A stretch of DNA of 64,000 nt, from positions 496,001 to 560,000 of the forward strand of contig NC_009655.1 in the NCBI RefSeq assembly GCF_000017245.1. Direction: 5' to 3'. This stretch comes from Actinobacillus succinogenes 130Z. Its GTDB lineage: Bacteria; Pseudomonadota; Gammaproteobacteria; Enterobacterales; Pasteurellaceae. Under the pieces are notes generated by a model that ran no database searches, was not told the origin of the DNA, and saw only the letters and a program-made list of their open reading frames with translations. Positions 1 to 9,645 of this stretch are shown piece by piece. The translations under genes and the position numbers were made by a program. Numbering within the stretch: the stretch's first letter is position 1; each line of letters starts with the position of its first letter.

Positions 1-21
1 GGCGGTCAGGTCATGTTCTAA
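1..21 (+). CDS. srlD: Sorbitol-6-phosphate 2-dehydrogenase, 3' end only
   Basis: Only the last six codons and the TAA stop lie in the window; they read GGQVMF. That ending is, from memory, the C-terminus of enterobacterial SrlD (GutD), an NAD-dependent short-chain dehydrogenase that oxidises sorbitol 6-phosphate to fructose 6-phosphate. The following fsa, srlM and srlR genes make a sorbitol operon the natural context. With so few residues the call rests on the ending plus neighbours, so it is an inference rather than a full identification. Confidence 0.6.
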   Translation, partial: GGQVMF

Positions 22-76
22 CCTTTATTTTACGGTCAGGCGGGCGATTTACCCGCCTTTATTTCAGGAGGATGTT

Positions 77-742
77 ATGCAACTCTATCTCGATACGGCA
101 AACCTCGAAACCATTAAAAAATTTCACCGCACTTTACCGCTGCAAGGCGTAACCACCAATCCCAGTATTCTGGCGAAAGAGAAACAGCCTGTAGCTGAAA
201 CTTTGCAGGCGATTCAACAGATTATCGGCGAAAACGGTCAGCTTTTTGCTCAGACACTAGGCCGTTCCGCCCGGGAAATGATAGATGACGCCTTGGCGTT
301 ACGGGAAATCGTACCGACTATCGCGGTTAAAATCCCCGTTACTCCCGAAGGTTTGGTCGCTATTAAGGAGTTAACCCGATTGAGCGTACCCGTTTTGGGA
401 ACCGCGGTATACGGTGCGGCGCAAGGATTTTTAGCAGCCTTGGCCGGCGCCGTATATATCGCCCCTTATGTGAACCGTATCGATGCACAGGGCGGCAGCG
501 GTATCGATGTGGTACGGGAATTACAGGCGTTACTGGATCAACACGCACCGGATTCTTTGATTTGCGCGGCAAGTTTCCGGACGCCGCGCCAAGCTTTAGA
601 CTGTTTACTGGCCGGTTGTCAGTCCATCACGTTGCCGCCTGATATTGCGCTGGCTTTCTTGAATGATCCGGCGGTATTTGCCGCCGTGGAAAAATTTGAA
701 GCGGACTGGCAAAATGCGTATCAACGCAGTACATTGCTGTAA
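77..742 (+). CDS. fsa: Fructose-6-phosphate aldolase (transaldolase-like)
   Basis: Class I aldolase of the small transaldolase family; the E. coli homologues reversibly cleave fructose 6-phosphate to dihydroxyacetone and glyceraldehyde 3-phosphate in the cytoplasm. The 221-residue length matches FsaA (220). Visible residues are Asp6 (QLYLDTAN), the GVTTNPS motif near residue 24, the Schiff-base lysine Lys85 (AVKIPVT) and Tyr131 (PYVNRID), the tyrosine that separates Fsa from true transaldolases. A strong GGAGG precedes the ATG. It sits between srlD and srlM, so it is probably co-transcribed with sorbitol genes, whose product is fructose 6-phosphate. The family call is secure; the physiological role is inferred from context. 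Confidence 0.9.
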   Translation: MQLYLDTANLETIKKFHRTLPLQGVTTNPSILAKEKQPVAETLQAIQQIIGENGQLFAQTLGRSAREMIDDALALREIVPTIAVKIPVTPEGLVAIKELTRLSVPVLGTAVYGAAQGFLAALAGAVYIAPYVNRIDAQGGSGIDVVRELQALLDQHAPDSLICAASFRTPRQALDCLLAGCQSITLPPDIALAFLNDPAVFAAVEKFEADWQNAYQRSTLL

Positions 743-843
743 CGGAATATGTCTTTGAATATATCGGTTATGTGTTTTTGAAACATTTGTAAGTTTTTTA
801 GCAGATGTTTTTAATAAATTTCTTTTAATTTGTGAGATAATCT

Positions 844-1206
844 ATGCAGAATGCAACAAATGCGTTGATTTTATTGGCTGTAATAGCCTGGTTACTGCAA
901 ATAGTCTTGGGTTGGTTGCAGGTTAACCGGTTTAATCGCGCATTTGGATGGCTGAGCGAGCAGGGCAATGTGGGGATAGGCCGTACCCGAGGGCGGTTTA
1001 AAGCTAAGGTGGTCATTGCGCTTGCTTTCGATGAAAACCGCCGAGTGGCGGATTCGATCATGATGAAAGGCTGGACGGTGTTCAGTAAACCCCGCTCCGT
1101 TCCGCCTTTAAAAGGATTACATTATGATGACATCCGTCCTCAGGTGATTTTTCCGAATGATAAAAATGCACAGGAAGCTCTGTCTGAGGCACTCCGATTA
1201 AAATAG
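844..1206 (+). CDS. srlM: Glucitol operon activator GutM family
   Basis: A 120-residue protein of the GutM/SrlM family, known in E. coli as an accessory activator of the glucitol (sorbitol) operon. One hydrophobic N-terminal segment (about residues 6-24) suggests a membrane anchor; the rest is soluble and includes the family-typical GRTRG and the MMKGWTVFSKPR stretch. It lies about 100 bp after fsa and 12 bp before the repressor gene srlR, as in enterobacterial srl operons. The molecular mechanism of GutM is poorly understood, so the role here is by family and position. Confidence 0.82.
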   Translation: MQNATNALILLAVIAWLLQIVLGWLQVNRFNRAFGWLSEQGNVGIGRTRGRFKAKVVIALAFDENRRVADSIMMKGWTVFSKPRSVPPLKGLHYDDIRPQVIFPNDKNAQEALSEALRLK

Positions 1207-1218
1207 GCACATTTCGTT

Positions 1219-1986
1219 ATGAAACCAAGAGAAAGACAACAAGCTATTTTAGATTATCTGCAGATTCACGGTCGCACGCCCGTGGATCAACTCGCCGACC
1301 ATTTTAAAACGACGGGTACCACTATCCGTAAAGATTTAACCGTCTTGGAAGCGGATAACAAAGTGTTACGTACTTATGGCAGCGTGGTATTAGCCGCCGC
1401 CAGCGATGAAATCGATTTACCCCTCACCAATAAAACAACCATCAATCTTGAGATCAAAAGTAAAATCGGACGCGCCGCGGCGGATCTGATTAAAAACGGC
1501 GATTCCATTATCATGGATCAAGGCAGTACCGTGTTGCAGATGGTGCCGAATTTAAGTCGGTTTGAAAACCTTACCATCATGACCAACAGCTTGCATATTA
1601 TTAATGCGTTAACAGCGTTGGAATTGGATTTCGAGCTGTTAATGTGCGGCGGAACTTATCGTCCGAAATCCGGATCGTTTCACGGTATTCTGGCGGAAAG
1701 TACCGTAGAAAAATTCACTTTCGATAAGCTGTTTATCGGTACCGACGGATTTGATTTAAACGTAGGGCTCACGACCTTCAATGAAGTGCACGGCGTCAGT
1801 AAAGCCATGTGTCATGCGGCACGGGAAATTATTGTGCTGGCGGACTCCAGCAAATTTAACCGCCGCAGTCCGAATATCGTTTGTCCGCTGGAAAAAATCA
1901 ATGTCGTCGTAACGGATGACGGGCTCGATAAAAGTATTCATGCTGCGTTGATTGAAAAGGGGATTCGCGTAATTATCGTAGATTAG
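1219..1986 (+). CDS. srlR: DeoR-family repressor of the sorbitol operon
   Basis: A 255-residue DeoR-family regulator (E. coli SrlR/GutR is 257). Residues 1-55 hold the winged helix-turn-helix with the typical [11 protein letters not shown] start and the recognition helix around [10 protein letters not shown]. The remainder is the sugar-phosphate-sensing domain ([17 protein letters not shown], then the IGTDGFDL region). It ends the srlD-fsa-srlM-srlR series and probably represses that operon until sorbitol or its phosphate is present. Assignment to sorbitol rather than another sugar rests on the adjacent srlM and the srlD tail. Confidence 0.85.
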   Translation: MKPRERQQAILDYLQIHGRTPVDQLADHFKTTGTTIRKDLTVLEADNKVLRTYGSVVLAAASDEIDLPLTNKTTINLEIKSKIGRAAADLIKNGDSIIMDQGSTVLQMVPNLSRFENLTIMTNSLHIINALTALELDFELLMCGGTYRPKSGSFHGILAESTVEKFTFDKLFIGTDGFDLNVGLTTFNEVHGVSKAMCHAAREIIVLADSSKFNRRSPNIVCPLEKINVVVTDDGLDKSIHAALIEKGIRVIIVD

Positions 1987-2049
1987 CACCCGAATTTCGC
2001 CGTTCTCATGTATAATGCGATCAGTATTCTGTCGAAAAAAGGACAAAAA

Positions 2050-3438
2050 ATGACCGCACTTTTCCAACAACTCCCCTCAGTTAATAAGCTGATAAATGCC
2101 CCGCAAGGGCAACGACTGATGATAAAATTCGGGCATATGGCGGTAGTGCGCGTTTGTCGTGCTTTATTACGGCAAAGTCGGGAATTTATTCGGGAAAACC
2201 GACAACTTCCCGATTTTTTACTGCAGGATAATGCCGTATTCGCTGAAATTGAGCGGCGTTTGCAGCAACAAACCCAAGTACGAATCAAATCCGTTCATAA
2301 TCTCACCGGTACCGTGCTGCACACTAATTTAGGGCGCGCCTTGTGGGCGGAATCCGCACAGCAAGCGGCGTTAACGGCGATGCATGACAATGTGGCGTTA
2401 GAATATGATTTGGACGCGGGAAAACGCGGTCATCGGGATAACTATATCAGCGAACTGATTCGTCAACTGACCGGTGCCGAAGCCGCTTGCGTGGTAAACA
2501 ACAATGCGGCGGCGGTGCTGTTAATACTTGCCGCTTTCGCCCGAGGCAAAGAAGTGGTGATTTCCCGCGGTGAATTAATCGAAATCGGCGGTGCGTTCCG
2601 TATTCCCGATATTATGGCGCAGGCGGGTTGTAAATTGGTTGAAGTGGGGACAACCAATCGCACCCATTTACAGGATTATCGCAACGCAATTAATGAAAAT
2701 ACCGCATTTTTAATGAAAGTTCACAGCAGTAACTATCAAATCTGCGGTTTCACCGGCGAGGTTTCCGAACAAGAATTGGCTGCGTTGGGCAAAGAATTCG
2801 GAATTCCTGTCATCAGCGATCTCGGCAGCGGCGCATTAACGGATTTGTCTCAATACAATCTGCCGAAAGAACCGACGGTGCAGGAAAAACTGGCGCAAGG
2901 TGTGGATTTAATTTCATTTTCCGGCGACAAGTTATTAGGCGGCCCGCAGGCGGGCATTATTGCGGGCAAAAAAGAGCTGATTCTACAACTGCAATCCCAC
3001 CCGCTGAAACGGGTTTTACGGTGCGATAAAGTGATTCTGGCAGGTTTAGAAGCCACTTTGCGCTTGTATTTGCAACCTGAAAAATTGGCTGAAAAACTCA
3101 CGAGTTTGTATTTACTCACACAACCGATAGAACAATTACAACAGCAAGCGGTACAATTAAAAACTAAATTAGAAAATATGCTGAAAAATGAATTTTCGCT
3201 GCAAATCGAAGCCAGTTCGGCACAAATCGGCAGCGGTTCCCAGCCTATGGCAAGAATTCCCTCTGTCGCCGTCACCGTTGCGGAAAAAAATTCGCAAAAA
3301 CTGACCGCACTTTTAACCCGTTTCAAACAGCTTTCCAGTCCGATTATCGCCCGGGTGGAAAACAACAAAATCTGGCTGGATTTACGTTCTCTTGCCAGCT
3401 TTGAAAAGTTATTAATCACCTTAGATGAATTAAAATAG
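2050..3438 (+). CDS. selA: L-seryl-tRNA(Sec) selenium transferase
   Basis: PLP enzyme that converts seryl-tRNA(Sec) to selenocysteinyl-tRNA(Sec) using selenophosphate. From the ATG at 2050 the protein is 462 residues, and the PLP lysine in [11 protein letters not shown] falls at residue 294 (295 in E. coli). An in-frame ATG at 2008 would add 14 unlikely residues; the start at 2050 is preferred because it follows AAAGGAC and begins MTALFQQLP, matching the family start. The first four codons (ATGACCGCACTT) are a reverse uptake signal sequence. selB follows after 15 bp, so the two form an operon; selC and selD are not in the window. Confidence 0.93.
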   Translation: MTALFQQLPSVNKLINAPQGQRLMIKFGHMAVVRVCRALLRQSREFIRENRQLPDFLLQDNAVFAEIERRLQQQTQVRIKSVHNLTGTVLHTNLGRALWAESAQQAALTAMHDNVALEYDLDAGKRGHRDNYISELIRQLTGAEAACVVNNNAAAVLLILAAFARGKEVVISRGELIEIGGAFRIPDIMAQAGCKLVEVGTTNRTHLQDYRNAINENTAFLMKVHSSNYQICGFTGEVSEQELAALGKEFGIPVISDLGSGALTDLSQYNLPKEPTVQEKLAQGVDLISFSGDKLLGGPQAGIIAGKKELILQLQSHPLKRVLRCDKVILAGLEATLRLYLQPEKLAEKLTSLYLLTQPIEQLQQQAVQLKTKLENMLKNEFSLQIEASSAQIGSGSQPMARIPSVAVTVAEKNSQKLTALLTRFKQLSSPIIARVENNKIWLDLRSLASFEKLLITLDELK

Positions 3439-3453
3439 CGAAGAAATAAGATT

Positions 3454-5328
3454 ATGATTATTGTCACATCCGGTCATGTCGACCATGGAAAAACCGCGTT
3501 GTTGCAGGCATTAACGGGCGTGAGTACCGCTCATTTGCCCGAAGAAAAAAAACGGGGAATGACCATTGATTTGGGTTATGCCTATTTGTCCGTAAAAGAT
3601 AGCGAAAAAGAAGATAAAATTTTAGGCTTTATCGATGTGCCGGGCCATGAAAAATTCCTCGCCAATATGCTGGCGGGGCTGGGCGGCATTTATTACGCCA
3701 TGTTGATTGTGGCGGCGGATGAAGGCGTGCGTGCACAAACGGAAGAACATTTGGCTATTTTGCGGTTGTTGCAGATAGACAAAATTATGGTGGTGATCAC
3801 TAAAGCGGATCGTGCGGATTCGGCCCAAATCGACGATCTTCGGTATAAAATCAAACAAAATTATCCGTTTTTAGCGGAATGTCCGTTTTTTGTTACTTCT
3901 GCCGCAACGGGACAGGGCATTGCGGAATTACGGGAATTTTTGACTGCACTTCCGAATCCGGCGGAGCAAAATAAACCCTTCCGTTATGCCATCGACCGTA
4001 TTTTTACCGTAAAAGGCGCGGGCACCGTGGTGACAGGTACGGCATTTAGCGGCAAGGTGGAAATTGATGACGAGCTTTATTTTTCCAACGGTGCAAAAGT
4101 TCGGGTGAAAAATATCCATGCACAAAACCGCCAAAACGCCGAAGGGCTTGCCGGTCAGCGTTTAGCATTGAATATTAATGCGGATTTTGACCGCGCTTTG
4201 ATTGAACGAGGCGACTGGCTGTTTTCGCAAGCGCCTTGGGCGCCGACGGATCGTTTCACAGTGGTGTTAAATGCTGAAACACGATTGAATGAAACTCAAC
4301 CGGTACATGTATATCATGCGGCGAGCCATGTGGTGGGCAAACTGGGTTTGTTAACGGCGAAAAGTGCGGTCAAAACCAGCGAAGTTTTGGCGGAAGTGTT
4401 GCTGGATAAACCGTTGTTTTTAACGTATGGCGATAAACTGATTTTGCGCAGCGGTGATAACAAGCAGTTGTTGGCAGGTGCTCGGGTGCTGGATGTGTAT
4501 TCGCCGAAACGGCATAAACGCAGCGAAGCGCGGTTAAATTTTTTAACGGATTTACAGCATGCGCAAACCGCGGGTGAGCGGCTGGTTTTATATTTGCAGT
4601 CGCAAGCGGTGAACGCTGCCCGGTTAATGTGGATTGAACAACTGACCGCTTCGCAACTTGATGCTTTAATGACGGAACAACATTTGACGCATTTTCAGGA
4701 ATGGTGTTTTAACCGGGATTATCAACAGACACAAATTCATCACATTTTAACGGCGCTTGAGCATTATCACGAGGCGCACAGCGATCAAGCGGGGTTGGGA
4801 AAAGCCCGTTTGTATCGCATTGCCGCCTTACAGCAACCGGAAGAACTGATTTATCATCTGATCGGGCAGTTGCTGGCGGACGGACGCCTGCAACAAAGTC
4901 GCGGTTGGCTGCATTTACCGACACACCGCATTCAATTCAACGAAGCGGAACAAGCCCTGTGGCAACAGGTGGCGGAGAAGTTTGCGGAACAAAACGGACA
5001 AGCCTTGTGGGTGCGCGAATTGGCCACGGCACTGAATATTGAGGAAACCCTGATGCGTAATTTCTGTTATAAGGCGGGGAATTTGGGTTATTTGACGGCG
5101 GTGGTGAAAGATCGCTTCTTTTTAACGGAAACCGTTTATCGATATGCCGAGAAAATTAAAGCCCTAATTGAAGCGCAAGGCGCGATTTCGGTGAATCAGC
5201 TGCGTGACGAGTTGCCGTTCGGGCGTAAATTAACGGTGCAGTTGGCGGAGTATTTTGATCGCTGCGGTTTTTTGCGTCGTAAAGGTAATGTGCATTTACT
5301 GCGGGACCGCGATATTTTCGCGCATTAG
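3454..5328 (+). CDS. selB: Selenocysteine-specific elongation factor SelB
   Basis: GTPase that delivers selenocysteinyl-tRNA(Sec) to UGA codons followed by a SECIS element. At 624 residues it is close to E. coli SelB (614). The P-loop GHVDHGKT is at residues 7-14, followed by DVPGHE and the TKAD specificity motif; domains II and III follow, and the C-terminal half carries the winged-helix repeats that bind SECIS RNA (FGRKLTVQLAEYFDRCGFLRRK near the end). It is translated from an ATG 15 bp after selA. An uptake sequence lies inside the gene near 4361. Together with selA it implies that this organism makes selenoproteins, typically formate dehydrogenase. Confidence 0.93.
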   Translation: MIIVTSGHVDHGKTALLQALTGVSTAHLPEEKKRGMTIDLGYAYLSVKDSEKEDKILGFIDVPGHEKFLANMLAGLGGIYYAMLIVAADEGVRAQTEEHLAILRLLQIDKIMVVITKADRADSAQIDDLRYKIKQNYPFLAECPFFVTSAATGQGIAELREFLTALPNPAEQNKPFRYAIDRIFTVKGAGTVVTGTAFSGKVEIDDELYFSNGAKVRVKNIHAQNRQNAEGLAGQRLALNINADFDRALIERGDWLFSQAPWAPTDRFTVVLNAETRLNETQPVHVYHAASHVVGKLGLLTAKSAVKTSEVLAEVLLDKPLFLTYGDKLILRSGDNKQLLAGARVLDVYSPKRHKRSEARLNFLTDLQHAQTAGERLVLYLQSQAVNAARLMWIEQLTASQLDALMTEQHLTHFQEWCFNRDYQQTQIHHILTALEHYHEAHSDQAGLGKARLYRIAALQQPEELIYHLIGQLLADGRLQQSRGWLHLPTHRIQFNEAEQALWQQVAEKFAEQNGQALWVRELATALNIEETLMRNFCYKAGNLGYLTAVVKDRFFLTETVYRYAEKIKALIEAQGAISVNQLRDELPFGRKLTVQLAEYFDRCGFLRRKGNVHLLRDRDIFAH

Positions 5329-5362
5329 CATGCGAATTCTACCGCTTTTGGATAGGAATAAC

Positions 5363-5397
5363 TTGACTATTTTGATCGCCGGCATAGAATTTACCGT
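5363..5397 (+). promoter_or_regulatory. Probable sigma70 promoter of the yagU-like gene
   Basis: TTGACT at 5363-5368 and TAGAAT at 5385-5390 are separated by 16 bp, giving a predicted start near 5397. The resulting leader holds a perfect 8-bp hairpin (TCGCCGTA at 5431-5438, complement at 5443-5450, loop ATTA) about 30 bp before the gene start; its function is unknown. Confidence 0.5.
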
Positions 5398-5480
5398 AGT
5401 TTATTCCTATGAATATATGAATAAATGGTGTCGCCGTAATTATACGGCGAATTCAACAGTTTTACTCTCGGAGTCTTGTT

Positions 5481-6101
5481 ATGGCATTATTTACTCAGCC
5501 ATCAAAACGTCGCTACGGTGTTGCCTTTTTTGTGGGTATCATCGGCGGTCTTATTTCTGCGTTCGTTAAATGGGGGGCCGAACACCCATTCCCGCCGCGC
5601 AGTCCAATCGATTTATTTTCCGCAGCCTGTCCGCAACCGGTATTGGATGCATTAAATTCAGGCGCTTTAGCAATGGACGGTGCGTTACAACAATGTTCCC
5701 GTGCATTCTTAAATCCTCCGCATGTCTTCTTGCGCGATTATCTGGGTATCGACCCTACTCAAGCGGCATTTACCTTTGCGGATCAAGCGTTTAACTGGAT
5801 TGGTGTCACTCACATTATCTTCTCGTTAGTGTTTGCTATCGGTTATTGTTTAGTGGCTGAAGTGTTCCCGAAAATTAAGTTCTGGCAAGGTATCGGTGCC
5901 GGGTTGTTGGCTTGTATCGCAGTTCACTACATTGTGTTTCCGGCAATGAATTTGACTCCGCCGGTATCCGAATGGCCATTATATGAACACGTTTCCGAAA
6001 TTGTCGGTCATATTTTCTGGTTCTGGACTATTGAGGTTATCCGCCGCGATTTGCGTAACCGCATTACCGGTCAGCCGGATCCTGAAGACGAAACCCGCTA
6101 A
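5481..6101 (+). CDS. YagU family inner-membrane protein (DUF1440)
   Basis: A 206-residue membrane protein resembling E. coli YagU (204 residues, DUF1440), which has been linked to acid resistance without a known mechanism. Four hydrophobic segments are visible: around residues 13-30, 108-130, 137-157 and near 175-190. A conserved-looking soluble loop between the first two contains [13 protein letters not shown]. It has its own promoter and a strong terminator directly after it, so it is a single-gene unit. Family membership is by recognition of overall sequence; no function is claimed. Confidence 0.8.
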   Translation: MALFTQPSKRRYGVAFFVGIIGGLISAFVKWGAEHPFPPRSPIDLFSAACPQPVLDALNSGALAMDGALQQCSRAFLNPPHVFLRDYLGIDPTQAAFTFADQAFNWIGVTHIIFSLVFAIGYCLVAEVFPKIKFWQGIGAGLLACIAVHYIVFPAMNLTPPVSEWPLYEHVSEIVGHIFWFWTIEVIRRDLRNRITGQPDPEDETR

Positions 6102-6110
6102 GTTTCACAC

Positions 6111-6142
6111 AAAAAAACCGAGATGTTTACCTCGGTTTTTTT
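6111..6142. terminator. Bidirectional terminator between yagU-like gene and rsmD
   Basis: An A-tract, then CCGAG, an 8-nt loop and CTCGG followed by seven T residues. The flanking A and T tracts extend the stem, so it can stop the rightward yagU-like transcript and the leftward rsmD transcript. Confidence 0.85.
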
Positions 6143-6153
6143 GTATCTCTAAA

Positions 6154-6759
6154 TCAGATCCGATAGAGGCGGTAACTGACCTGCCCGGAAGTTTTCTCCT
6201 TTAACAGCATCCAGTTTTCCGGCACGTCCGGTTGTTTTTCCCGCTCGGTTTCCACATAAATCAATGCATCCGGTCGCAACCAGTTATTTTCCGCCAGCAA
6301 CCGTATTGCTTGTTCCGCCAGTCCGAAATTAAAGGGCGGATCGAGAAAGACCACATCAAAGTGCGGTCGATTCTGCACTTGTTTTAGAAATTCCAAACTG
6401 TTTTGATTGTATACGCTTGCCTGCGTTTTATCACAATTCAGCGTCTGCAGATTTTTGCTGAGCTGGCGCGCTACGGTTTTATCCAACTCCAAAAATGTCA
6501 CGGATTTCGCCTGCCGGGATAAGGCTTCAAAACCGAGAGAACCGCTGCCGGCAAAGGCGTCCAGACAATTCGCACCTGCAATATAAGGCATTAACCAGTT
6601 AAACAGCGTTTCCTTTATCCGATCACCCGTCGGGCGTAAACCTTGTGCATTCAGCACCGGCAATTTACGTCCGCGCCAACGCCCCGCAATAATGCGTACC
6701 TCACCTTTCGGATTCGCCGCTTGAGCCGCTGTATTTCGTGGTTTTGTGTGTTTTTTCAT
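6154..6759 (-). CDS. rsmD: 16S rRNA m2G966 methyltransferase
   Basis: SAM-dependent methyltransferase that modifies guanine 966 of 16S rRNA in the assembled small subunit. The 201-residue protein shows the SAM-binding LDAFAGSGSLG at residues 66-76 and the catalytic DPPF at 140-143, typical of N2-guanine methylases. The N-terminus is basic (MKKHTKPRN). It is divergent from ftsY with about 60 bp between them, the same rsmD/ftsY pairing known in enterobacteria. Confidence 0.93.
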   Translation of the reverse strand: MKKHTKPRNTAAQAANPKGEVRIIAGRWRGRKLPVLNAQGLRPTGDRIKETLFNWLMPYIAGANCLDAFAGSGSLGFEALSRQAKSVTFLELDKTVARQLSKNLQTLNCDKTQASVYNQNSLEFLKQVQNRPHFDVVFLDPPFNFGLAEQAIRLLAENNWLRPDALIYVETEREKQPDVPENWMLLKEKTSGQVSYRLYRI

Positions 6760-6818
6760 ACGGATAAATGATAGACTATGCGAAATTTTGACGCATTTTA
6801 ACAGAAAAAGAGAGCATT

Positions 6819-8333
6819 ATGGCAGAGGATAAGAAAAAAGGCGGTTTTTGGTCTTGGTTAGGCTTGGGTAAAAAGAAAGAAGAACAAGCCGTTGCGGATA
6901 AAATTGATGATATCGTTGACGAGATAAAAGATACAATTGATGAGGCTGGCGACAAGATTGATGAGGTTGCCGACAGAATCGAAGATAAATTCGAGGAAAT
7001 AGGCGATAAAGTCGAAGAAGGGTTAGAACAGATTCAAGCACGGCTTGATGAAAAACTTGATGAAGCGGAACAACGTCTTAGCGAAGAAACCGTTGAGCAG
7101 CTGGAACATTTTGTGCAATCGGAAACACAAAATTCTTTGCAAAATCCGACCGCACTTGAACCGGTTCAAACGGAACAATTAGTAGCGGATGTTCATCCGA
7201 CGCCGGTAAAAACGCTGAACCAAGCAGAAGAACATTTAACTTCTGCGGATAACGAGGCGGCAAGTGCTGCTCTAACCGAGGAAACGGCGGCGGGAACACA
7301 AGAAAGTGCGGTGGATTTTTCACCGGTTTCGGAAGATGAAGTCGTGTCGGGTGCTTCGGAAAAGGACGAACTTGCCGTACCGGTGGAAACCCGGGAAAAA
7401 CCGAGTGAAGGCGGGTTCTTCAGCCGTTTATTGAAAGGTTTGGTAAAAACCAAACAGAATATCGGCGCCGGATTCCGTTCTTTCTTCAGCGGCAAGAAAA
7501 TTGATGACGAGTTGTTTGAAGAATTGGAAGAACAATTGTTAATCGCCGATATCGGCGTACCGACTACCTCTAAAATCATTACAAATCTGGAGCAGCATGC
7601 AACCCGTCAACAGTTGAAAGACGCGGATTTACTGTATCAGCAGTTGAAACAGGAAATGGCGGAAATTCTAAAACCGGTGGCGCGACCTCTTGTAATCGAC
7701 GGTTCGAAAAAGCCGTATGTGATTCTGATGGTGGGCGTGAACGGCGTGGGAAAAACGACCACTATCGGTAAATTGGCGCGTCAATTCCAACAGCAGGGTA
7801 AGTCTGTGATGTTGGCGGCGGGCGATACTTTCCGTGCGGCGGCGGTAGAACAGCTTCAGGTTTGGGGCGAACGCAATCATATTCCGGTGGTGGCACAAAG
7901 TACGGGTTCCGATTCGGCCTCGGTGATTTTTGACGCTATGCAGTCCGCTTCAGCGCGTAACATTGATATTTTAATCGCCGACACGGCGGGACGTTTGCAG
8001 AACAAAAACAATCTGATGGACGAGTTGAAAAAAATCGTTCGCGTTATTAAAAAATACGATGAAAGCGCGCCGCACGAAATTATGCTGACACTGGATGCCG
8101 GCACGGGGCAAAACGCGGTCAGCCAGGCGAGATTATTCAATGAAGCCGTGGGTTTAACCGGTATCAGTCTAACTAAGCTGGACGGTACGGCGAAAGGCGG
8201 CGTGATTTTTGCTATCGCCGATCAGTTCAATCTGCCGATTCGTTACATCGGTGTCGGTGAAAAAATCGAAGATTTACGCACTTTCGACGCAGACGAATTT
8301 ATCGACGCGTTGTTTACTCATGAATCCGTGTAG
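6819..8333 (+). CDS. ftsY: Signal recognition particle receptor FtsY
   Basis: SRP receptor GTPase that docks ribosome-nascent chain complexes with Ffh at the membrane and hands them to SecYEG. It is 504 residues (E. coli 497). Residues 1-200 form the acidic, low-complexity A domain, beginning with a lysine-rich amphipathic segment (KKKGGFWSWLGLGKKK). The NG domain follows with P-loop GVNGVGKT at about 306-313, AGDTFRAAAVEQL, and TAGR and TKLDG motifs. In E. coli ftsY precedes ftsE/ftsX; here the next gene is convergent dtnK, so ftsY stands alone. Confidence 0.96.
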   Translation: MAEDKKKGGFWSWLGLGKKKEEQAVADKIDDIVDEIKDTIDEAGDKIDEVADRIEDKFEEIGDKVEEGLEQIQARLDEKLDEAEQRLSEETVEQLEHFVQSETQNSLQNPTALEPVQTEQLVADVHPTPVKTLNQAEEHLTSADNEAASAALTEETAAGTQESAVDFSPVSEDEVVSGASEKDELAVPVETREKPSEGGFFSRLLKGLVKTKQNIGAGFRSFFSGKKIDDELFEELEEQLLIADIGVPTTSKIITNLEQHATRQQLKDADLLYQQLKQEMAEILKPVARPLVIDGSKKPYVILMVGVNGVGKTTTIGKLARQFQQQGKSVMLAAGDTFRAAAVEQLQVWGERNHIPVVAQSTGSDSASVIFDAMQSASARNIDILIADTAGRLQNKNNLMDELKKIVRVIKKYDESAPHEIMLTLDAGTGQNAVSQARLFNEAVGLTGISLTKLDGTAKGGVIFAIADQFNLPIRYIGVGEKIEDLRTFDADEFIDALFTHESV

Positions 8334-8358
8334 ACGGGAAAGCCAAGGTAAAACAGAC

Positions 8359-8386
8359 GAAAGCGTGGGAAGTTACCCACACTTTC
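8359..8386. terminator. Hairpin between convergent ftsY and dtnK
   Basis: Arms GAAAGCGTGGG and CCCACACTTTC pair with a single mismatch over a 6-nt loop. There is no T-tract on either side, so it may be a weak terminator or only a 3'-end stabilising hairpin. Confidence 0.4.
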
Positions 8387-8411
8387 GGGTTATGATGTGT
8401 TGATTGTACTG

Positions 8412-9644
8412 TCAGGATGTTAACATATCGATCAATAATGAATCATTGCCGAATCCGCCTGATTTGGTCATGACATTCAGGCCTTTATAAGGACCTCCGG
8501 TGATAGTGCATAACGGTACGCCCGGAACGACAGCATAAGAAACTTTCATTTCGGAAATATCCATTTTTTCCAGCAATGTTGCCGCTCCGTCGCCTCCAAA
8601 TAAAATCAGCGAGTCAAATTTTTCATTATTTAACGCATATAGCCCCAACTCGGCTAAATATTCGGCAATCTTTCTGGCGACTTCATTAATATTACCAAAC
8701 GTATGATTAACGACTTTTGCAGGATTAGCTCTAATAATCACATTTTCATCACCGGAATGAATTAAAGCGGTGAGCTGTGAAATTAAAGCTTGGCCGGAAA
8801 GTTCATGATTAATCAGTTGTGACGGAGACGGATTAAAGACGATAGATTTGCCGCCGACGCCGGATATGTATTGATCTACCTGGTTTTGGCTCGTTTCATG
8901 AATAGACGTAACCAGAATCAGCGCTCGGCCCAAATCTATTTTTTCTTTTTTAACCGAGCCCTTAGCGGATAGTTTTAACTTTTGAGCCAGCCCTGCGGAG
9001 CCTACCGGGATAATTTTGTTTCCCAACTGACTGATAGTGTCGGCTATGATCGAAAGATCATCTTCCGTTTTAGCATCAATTACGATTTGTCTGTTTTGTA
9101 CCATGTTAATTTGTTTAATCAGCTCATGGCTATTCGAACAGGCAAGGCAAATAGCTTCGGGTAATAAATCTTGCATTGACGAAGACGTTACCGGGCATAT
9201 TGCATCTTTTCCCGAAGCCGTTTCATTCACAGGTACGCCGTTAACATATAAATTCCCGTTTTCGATGGTTCTTCCCATTTCTGGGTAGGCCGGACAGATA
9301 ACGGCCTTACTATCCGGATACAGCGTTTCCCAAGCCGCCAGGGCACCTTCAATCTGATGAGATACGGAACCTCTCATAGTAGAATCTATTTTAAGGTAAA
9401 TCCGATTAATTCCTTTTTCAATCCCTTTTAAAACTGTGTCCTTGGTTTTACGTTTTGCCTTTTCTGCTATAGGTCTTGAATCCGTTGATACGGAAAATAT
9501 TTCCGCATCGGCAATGTCTGTTGATTCAAGGGAATGGATATTGGTTTCCAAGAGAGTATTAAATCCGGCTTCGGCAAACATTACGCCGGTATCGTTCGCA
9601 CCGGTTAAATCATCGGCAATCACAAGCAATTTGTCATTTTTCAT
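8412..9644 (-). CDS. dtnK: Four-carbon acid-sugar kinase (DUF1537), D-threonate kinase-like
   Basis: ATP-dependent kinase of the former DUF1537 family (410 residues), established as kinases for D-threonate, L-threonate or D-erythronate at the 4-position. The N-terminal domain opens with the family motif VIADDLTGANDTG at residues 8-20; the C-terminal nucleotide domain includes FGGDGAATL and the ITGGPYKGLNVMTKSGGFG tail. It follows the permease with only 1 bp between the permease stop and its ATG, and its Shine-Dalgarno GGAGG lies inside the permease 3' end, so the two are translationally linked. The remnant of pdxA2 upstream points to D-threonate (DtnK plus PdxA2 gives dihydroxyacetone phosphate), but the substrate is inferred. 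Confidence 0.78.
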   Translation of the reverse strand: MKNDKLLVIADDLTGANDTGVMFAEAGFNTLLETNIHSLESTDIADAEIFSVSTDSRPIAEKAKRKTKDTVLKGIEKGINRIYLKIDSTMRGSVSHQIEGALAAWETLYPDSKAVICPAYPEMGRTIENGNLYVNGVPVNETASGKDAICPVTSSSMQDLLPEAICLACSNSHELIKQINMVQNRQIVIDAKTEDDLSIIADTISQLGNKIIPVGSAGLAQKLKLSAKGSVKKEKIDLGRALILVTSIHETSQNQVDQYISGVGGKSIVFNPSPSQLINHELSGQALISQLTALIHSGDENVIIRANPAKVVNHTFGNINEVARKIAEYLAELGLYALNNEKFDSLILFGGDGAATLLEKMDISEMKVSYAVVPGVPLCTITGGPYKGLNVMTKSGGFGNDSLLIDMLTS

Positions 9645-9645
9645 A

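Noticed and set aside
5255..5569. A 104-codon open frame overlapping the end of selB and the start of the yagU-like gene
   Set aside because: It overlaps two well-supported genes in another frame and runs across a promoter and hairpin, with no recognisable protein features.
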